NCBI GenBank assembly: GCA_028714275.1
Contig: JAQTMP010000004.1
Coordinates: forward strand, 1 to 25,620
Length of the DNA stretch: 25,620 bases
Reading direction: 5' to 3'
Source: Candidatus Paceibacterota bacterium
Lineage (GTDB): Bacteria > Patescibacteriota > Minisyncoccia > Phycocordibacterales > CAINVO01
In this document: one piece after another, positions 22,879-25,620 of the stretch
Numbering within the stretch: position 1 is the first letter of the stretch
Layout of the letters: each line of letters begins with the position of its first letter
The notes under the pieces: generated by a model
Seen by the model: the letters and a program-made list of their open reading frames with translations, nothing else
Told to the model about the DNA's origin: nothing
Databases searched by the model: none
Position numbers and translations under genes: made by a program

Positions 22879-22886
22879 GTCGCAAT

Positions 22887-24914
22887 ATGGATAAAAATAA
22901 AGGGATCGGTATCATAAGTATCAACTCGAAAGGCGTCGGCTTCATCACTCCCCACATAGACGACGGACATAGGGGCCTCACTCCCCCATCAAAATTTCAA
23001 AAAGATCGAGACAAGGACATCATGGTTTCTCCAGAAAAGCTCAATACCGCTTTTCCTGGAGACGAAGTAGGTTTTGAGATCACGGGTAAAAACCGGTTTG
23101 ATCGGGTGGAAGGAAAAGTGACCAGCATCATCAAACGCGCTCGCACTACTTTTGTCGGAATCCTCGAAAAAGCTCAGAATGGTTTTTATTTGATTGCGGA
23201 TGATAAACGCGTATATGTGGACATTCTCATTCCTCAAAATTTAATTTCGGAAAATCTGCAGCCTAAGGCCCAAGCAGATTTTAAAGCTCAAATCGAAATC
23301 ACGGACTGGAAAGGAACTGAGGGTCATCCGATAGCAAAGATTCTTTCTGTCCTCGGACCCAAAGGCAACAATGATGTTGAAATGCATTCAATTGTTTTGG
23401 AAAAAGGGTTTGATATTGGTTTTCCGGATGAAGTGGTGGCCGAAGCACACACCCTTGAAAAAACCGAAAAGCCAATCCGAGCCGATGAGATTGCTGGCCG
23501 CCGCGACATGCGTGGCGCCACCACCTTTACTATAGACCCAATAGATGCGAAGGATTTTGACGATGCTATTTCCTACAACGAACTCTCGGAAAATGCTGAC
23601 GAGGTAGAAATTGGCGTGCACATTGCGGATGTATCCTACTATGTCCGTCCAGGGACAGCCCTAGACAAAGAAGCCTACAAAAGGGCCTTCTCAGTCTATC
23701 TTGTCGATCGCACGATCCCAATGCTGCCAGAGGTTTTGTCCAACGATCTTTGTAGTCTCAATCCTCAAACAGACAAGCTAGCTTTTTCTTCTATTTTTAA
23801 AATGAAAAAGTCTACAGGTGAAGTGACTTCAAGCTGGTTTGGTCGGACTATTATCAATTCGAACAAACGCTTTAGTTATGAAGAGGCCCAAGAGGTCATT
23901 GACCGAGGGAGCGCCAGCCCGAGCGATGGGGCCAAGTTTCAACCAGATTTGCTGGCGCTCCGAGACGTAGCTCGTAAGCTTCGAGAAAAGAAATTTGAGA
24001 ATGGCGCGATTGATTTTGAAACCGAAGAGGTAAAATTTCGCCTGGACGAAAATGGCAAGCCCATCGAGGTCTATAAAAAGCAGCGCCTTGAGACTCACAA
24101 GCTCGTCGAAGAATACATGCTCCTCTCCAATCGACAGGTAGCTGAATTTATCTTCAAATCAATAGAAAATAAAAATGGGGCTGCTTCAATCTATCGTATT
24201 CACGATGTGCCTCAGACAGATAAAATCCACGAACTTGCTCTCTTTTTGAAAGCTATGGGTTATGATTTACCGGTAAAAGATGGAAAGGGTGGAAATGGTA
24301 GCATCTCGGCCAAAGATATCAATGCCCTCCTCAAGGAAATCGCTGGAAAACCTGAAGAATCTCTGATCAAGACAGCCACTATCCGCTCTATGTCCAAGGC
24401 TATTTATTCCCCTGCGAACATCGGACACTTTGGTTTGGCTTTTGAATATTATACTCATTTTACTTCGCCTATTCGTCGTTATGCTGACCTATTGGTCCAT
24501 CGCATTTTGCAAAACATTTTGGTCGGTGGAAAAATTTCTCAAGATGAGTTTGCGCGATATAAAAGAATGGCGGATCAGTGCTCGGAGCGTGAGGTCAAGG
24601 CCGCTGAAGCAGAGCGTACCTCCATCAAGCTCAAGCAAGTAGAGTATATGAGTGAGCGTGTTGGACAAATATTTGAAGGGACTATCTCTGGCGTGACCGA
24701 ATGGGGCATGTATGTTGAGGAAAAAAATACTAAGTGCGAGGGTATGATCAAGATTCGCGACATGACTGACGACTTTTATCAGCATGACGAAAAACGTTAC
24801 GCTCTCGTCGGTCAAAAAAATAAAAAAGTGTACTCGCTGGGGGACGTTGTAAAATTCAAGGTCACCGGGGCGGATGTGGAGAGAAAGTCTTTGGACTACG
24901 TTTTGGCAATTTAG
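22887..24914 (+). CDS. rnr: Ribonuclease R (RNase II/RNB family 3'-5' exoribonuclease)
   Basis: Processive hydrolytic exonuclease that degrades structured RNA and decaying mRNA or rRNA. It has 675 residues against about 810 in E. coli. It lacks the N-terminal winged-helix domain and starts in the first cold-shock domain ('GIGIISINSKGVGFITPH'). The second CSD is around 'RTTFVGILEKAQNGFYLIADD'. The RNB core has the catalytic metal site 'TIDPIDAKDFDDAIS' (Asp217, Asp220, Asp223, Asp225, Asp226), 'VGVHIADVSYYV'-type 'EIGVHIADVSYYVRPGT', 'LSNDLCSLNP' and 'HFTSPIRRYADLLVHR'. A C-terminal S1 domain from about residue 595 ('FEGTISGVTEWGMYVE') ends the protein without the Lys-rich tail. A strong terminator follows after 15 bp. 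Confidence 0.95.
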   Translation: MDKNKGIGIISINSKGVGFITPHIDDGHRGLTPPSKFQKDRDKDIMVSPEKLNTAFPGDEVGFEITGKNRFDRVEGKVTSIIKRARTTFVGILEKAQNGFYLIADDKRVYVDILIPQNLISENLQPKAQADFKAQIEITDWKGTEGHPIAKILSVLGPKGNNDVEMHSIVLEKGFDIGFPDEVVAEAHTLEKTEKPIRADEIAGRRDMRGATTFTIDPIDAKDFDDAISYNELSENADEVEIGVHIADVSYYVRPGTALDKEAYKRAFSVYLVDRTIPMLPEVLSNDLCSLNPQTDKLAFSSIFKMKKSTGEVTSSWFGRTIINSNKRFSYEEAQEVIDRGSASPSDGAKFQPDLLALRDVARKLREKKFENGAIDFETEEVKFRLDENGKPIEVYKKQRLETHKLVEEYMLLSNRQVAEFIFKSIENKNGAASIYRIHDVPQTDKIHELALFLKAMGYDLPVKDGKGGNGSISAKDINALLKEIAGKPEESLIKTATIRSMSKAIYSPANIGHFGLAFEYYTHFTSPIRRYADLLVHRILQNILVGGKISQDEFARYKRMADQCSEREVKAAEAERTSIKLKQVEYMSERVGQIFEGTISGVTEWGMYVEEKNTKCEGMIKIRDMTDDFYQHDEKRYALVGQKNKKVYSLGDVVKFKVTGADVERKSLDYVLAI

Positions 24915-24929
24915 GAAGAGGACAATTGA

Positions 24930-24967
24930 AAAAGCGCCACCCTGCCGCAGGGTGGCGCTTTTGTTTT
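24930..24967 (+). terminator. Strong intrinsic terminator after RNase R
   Basis: A nearly uninterrupted stem of about 15 bp (24930-24944 with 24948-24962) with a 3-nt loop at CTG-CCG-CAG, followed by TTTTGTTTT. The A run on the left arm makes it possibly bidirectional, also serving the minus-strand gene that ends at 24987. Confidence 0.92.
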
Positions 24968-24986
24968 AAGTTTTTGCTGATACGGG

Positions 24987-25439
24987 TTACGTCGGCATGA
25001 GATTCTCAGCAATGCCAGGAATCCGCTTGAAGACGTACAGCACGTCGATGTCGTAAACCGTTTCTGGGACTGACTCCATTTTTACGGTCAGTTCATCCTT
25101 CTGATCAGGTTTGACTCCACTGACCTCAAGCACCACCCCTGGAGCCGTCCAGGAAAACCAAACCCTCTCGCCCACTTCGTGAGGAAGATGATCTGTTTTT
25201 TTCATGATCGTGGCTGGAAAGACGATGGAGCGAATCACTCCGTTGGCCAAACCTTTGGCCTCATCAAAAACAGGCCGAACCATGGGAAAAACCTGAAGAC
25301 CGGAGCCGAGGTGGCTTATCACCATCAGGTCTTTGTCGGCTTCATCCTCCAGAATTTCCTTAACCCCCAACTTCCACCTTTCCCAGAGAAGGGGTCCAAT
25401 ACAAGACAACGGCACCAAAAAAATTGCTGTGTTGTGCAT
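24987..25439 (-). CDS. Hypothetical protein of 150 residues, no recognised family
   Basis: I do not recognise this product. The minus-strand frame uses balanced, GC-richer codons than its core neighbours and is bounded by a terminator and by the transposase gene. The N-terminus 'MHNTAIFLVPLSCIGPLLW' is moderately hydrophobic but too short and interrupted for a confident signal peptide. The rest looks like a soluble beta-rich protein with 'VISHLGSGLQVFP', 'GERVWFSWTAPGVVLEVSG' and 'VYDIDVLYVFKRIPG'. ATGs at codons 39 and 53 are alternative starts. No cysteine clusters, nucleotide-binding loops or metal motifs are visible. Its base composition and its position beside a transposase are compatible with recent acquisition, but nothing proves it. 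Confidence 0.6.
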   Translation of the reverse strand: MHNTAIFLVPLSCIGPLLWERWKLGVKEILEDEADKDLMVISHLGSGLQVFPMVRPVFDEAKGLANGVIRSIVFPATIMKKTDHLPHEVGERVWFSWTAPGVVLEVSGVKPDQKDELTVKMESVPETVYDIDVLYVFKRIPGIAENLMPT

Positions 25440-25454
25440 AATAAACTGAATCTG

Positions 25455-25477
25455 CCCTATTTATACCATAAATAGGG
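25455..25477. repeat. Perfect 10-bp inverted repeat between the hypothetical gene and the transposase
   Basis: CCCTATTTAT at 25455-25464 and ATAAATAGGG at 25468-25477 flank a 3-nt centre. It lies 16 bp upstream of the hypothetical gene's ATG and 18 bp beyond the transposase stop, so it could be an operator, a weak transcription stop, or part of the insertion-sequence end. Confidence 0.6.
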
Positions 25478-25495
25478 TTCTATGTAAAGGCCTAC

Positions 25496-25620
25496 TTAAT
25501 CTGACACCACATATGCAACCATTTCAGCGGGAGTTTTCATGCCAAGGCCAAGATGAATACGGTCGTGGTTGTAGTAGTGAAGATATTTTTTGTAGAGGTC
25601 ACGAAGTTCATCATAATGCT
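25496..25620 (-). CDS. Integrase-core (DDE, rve-type) transposase, C-terminal fragment cut by window edge
   Basis: Only the last 40 codons are visible. They read 'LYKKYLHYYNHDRIHLGLG' then 'MKTPAEMVAYVVSD' and a TAA at 25498-25496. The pattern Y-Y-N-x-x-R-x-H-x-x-L-x-x-x-T-P-x-E is the well-known end of IS3/IS481-type integrase-core transposases. The catalytic DDE residues are outside the window, so activity and exact family cannot be judged. No inverted repeat typical of an IS terminus could be identified with certainty, although the 10-bp palindrome at 25455-25477 is nearby. Confidence 0.85.
   Translation of the reverse strand, partial: HYDELRDLYKKYLHYYNHDRIHLGLGMKTPAEMVAYVVSD

Noticed and set aside
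1..25620. CRISPR arrays, tRNA or rRNA genes, prophage modules
   Set aside because: No regularly spaced repeats, cloverleaf elements, rRNA motifs or phage structural genes were seen on either strand.

Overview
The window looks like a chromosomal segment of a Patescibacteria (CPR) bacterium, probably a Paceibacteria/Parcubacteria-type lineage. This is inferred from compact core genes, type IV pilus parts, a LamG-bearing pseudopilin, an rpsP-khpA-trmD cluster with no rimM or rplS between or beside these genes, a tiny 'HGFNHL' family gene, and a window-wide lack of Shine-Dalgarno motifs. No rRNA or tRNA gene is present to confirm the placement.

Layout. (1) 1-2436, minus strand: truB, a short zinc-less GspE/PilB-type ATPase, and pilC (cut by the window edge). 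(2) 2459-6877, plus strand: hisS, a DEDDy 3'-5' exonuclease, a membrane zinc-ribbon protein, a small membrane protein translationally coupled to a LamG pseudopilin, and a membrane-anchored DsbA-like oxidoreductase. (3) 6849-9797, minus strand: a UvrD helicase fused to a PD-(D/E)XK Fe-S nuclease. (4) 9.8-10.65 kb: an accessory patch with a plus-strand gene tail, a frameshifted small gene, and a candidate stand-alone structured RNA with its own promoter and terminator. (5) 10648-20959, minus strand: rpoB, rpoC, dnaG and rpoD in transcription order. (6) 21180-22826, minus strand: rpsP, khpA, a 103-bp element with inverted-repeat ends, then trmD. (7) 22887-24914, plus strand: RNase R, divergent from rpsP. 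(8) 24.98-25.62 kb: a hypothetical gene and the 3' end of an integrase-type transposase, the right accessory boundary.

The genes cover transcription (core polymerase and principal sigma), replication priming, tRNA modification and charging, RNA decay, and the surface/pilus apparatus. The most general signal is promoter placement. At about ten genes a -10-like hexamer, often as TGC-TATAAT, ends 6 to 10 nt before the start codon, and at five of them exactly 6 nt, so transcription would start on or just before the AUG. This suggests pervasive leaderless mRNAs, and it decided several start codons here (hisS, dsbA-like, the helicase, trmD). Other points of interest are the candidate RNA at 10518-10602, a shared symmetric -10 between truB and hisS, paired DnaA boxes upstream of rpoD, a 15-bp hairpin at the predicted 5' end of dnaG mRNA, and a shared TTTTGT terminator tail.
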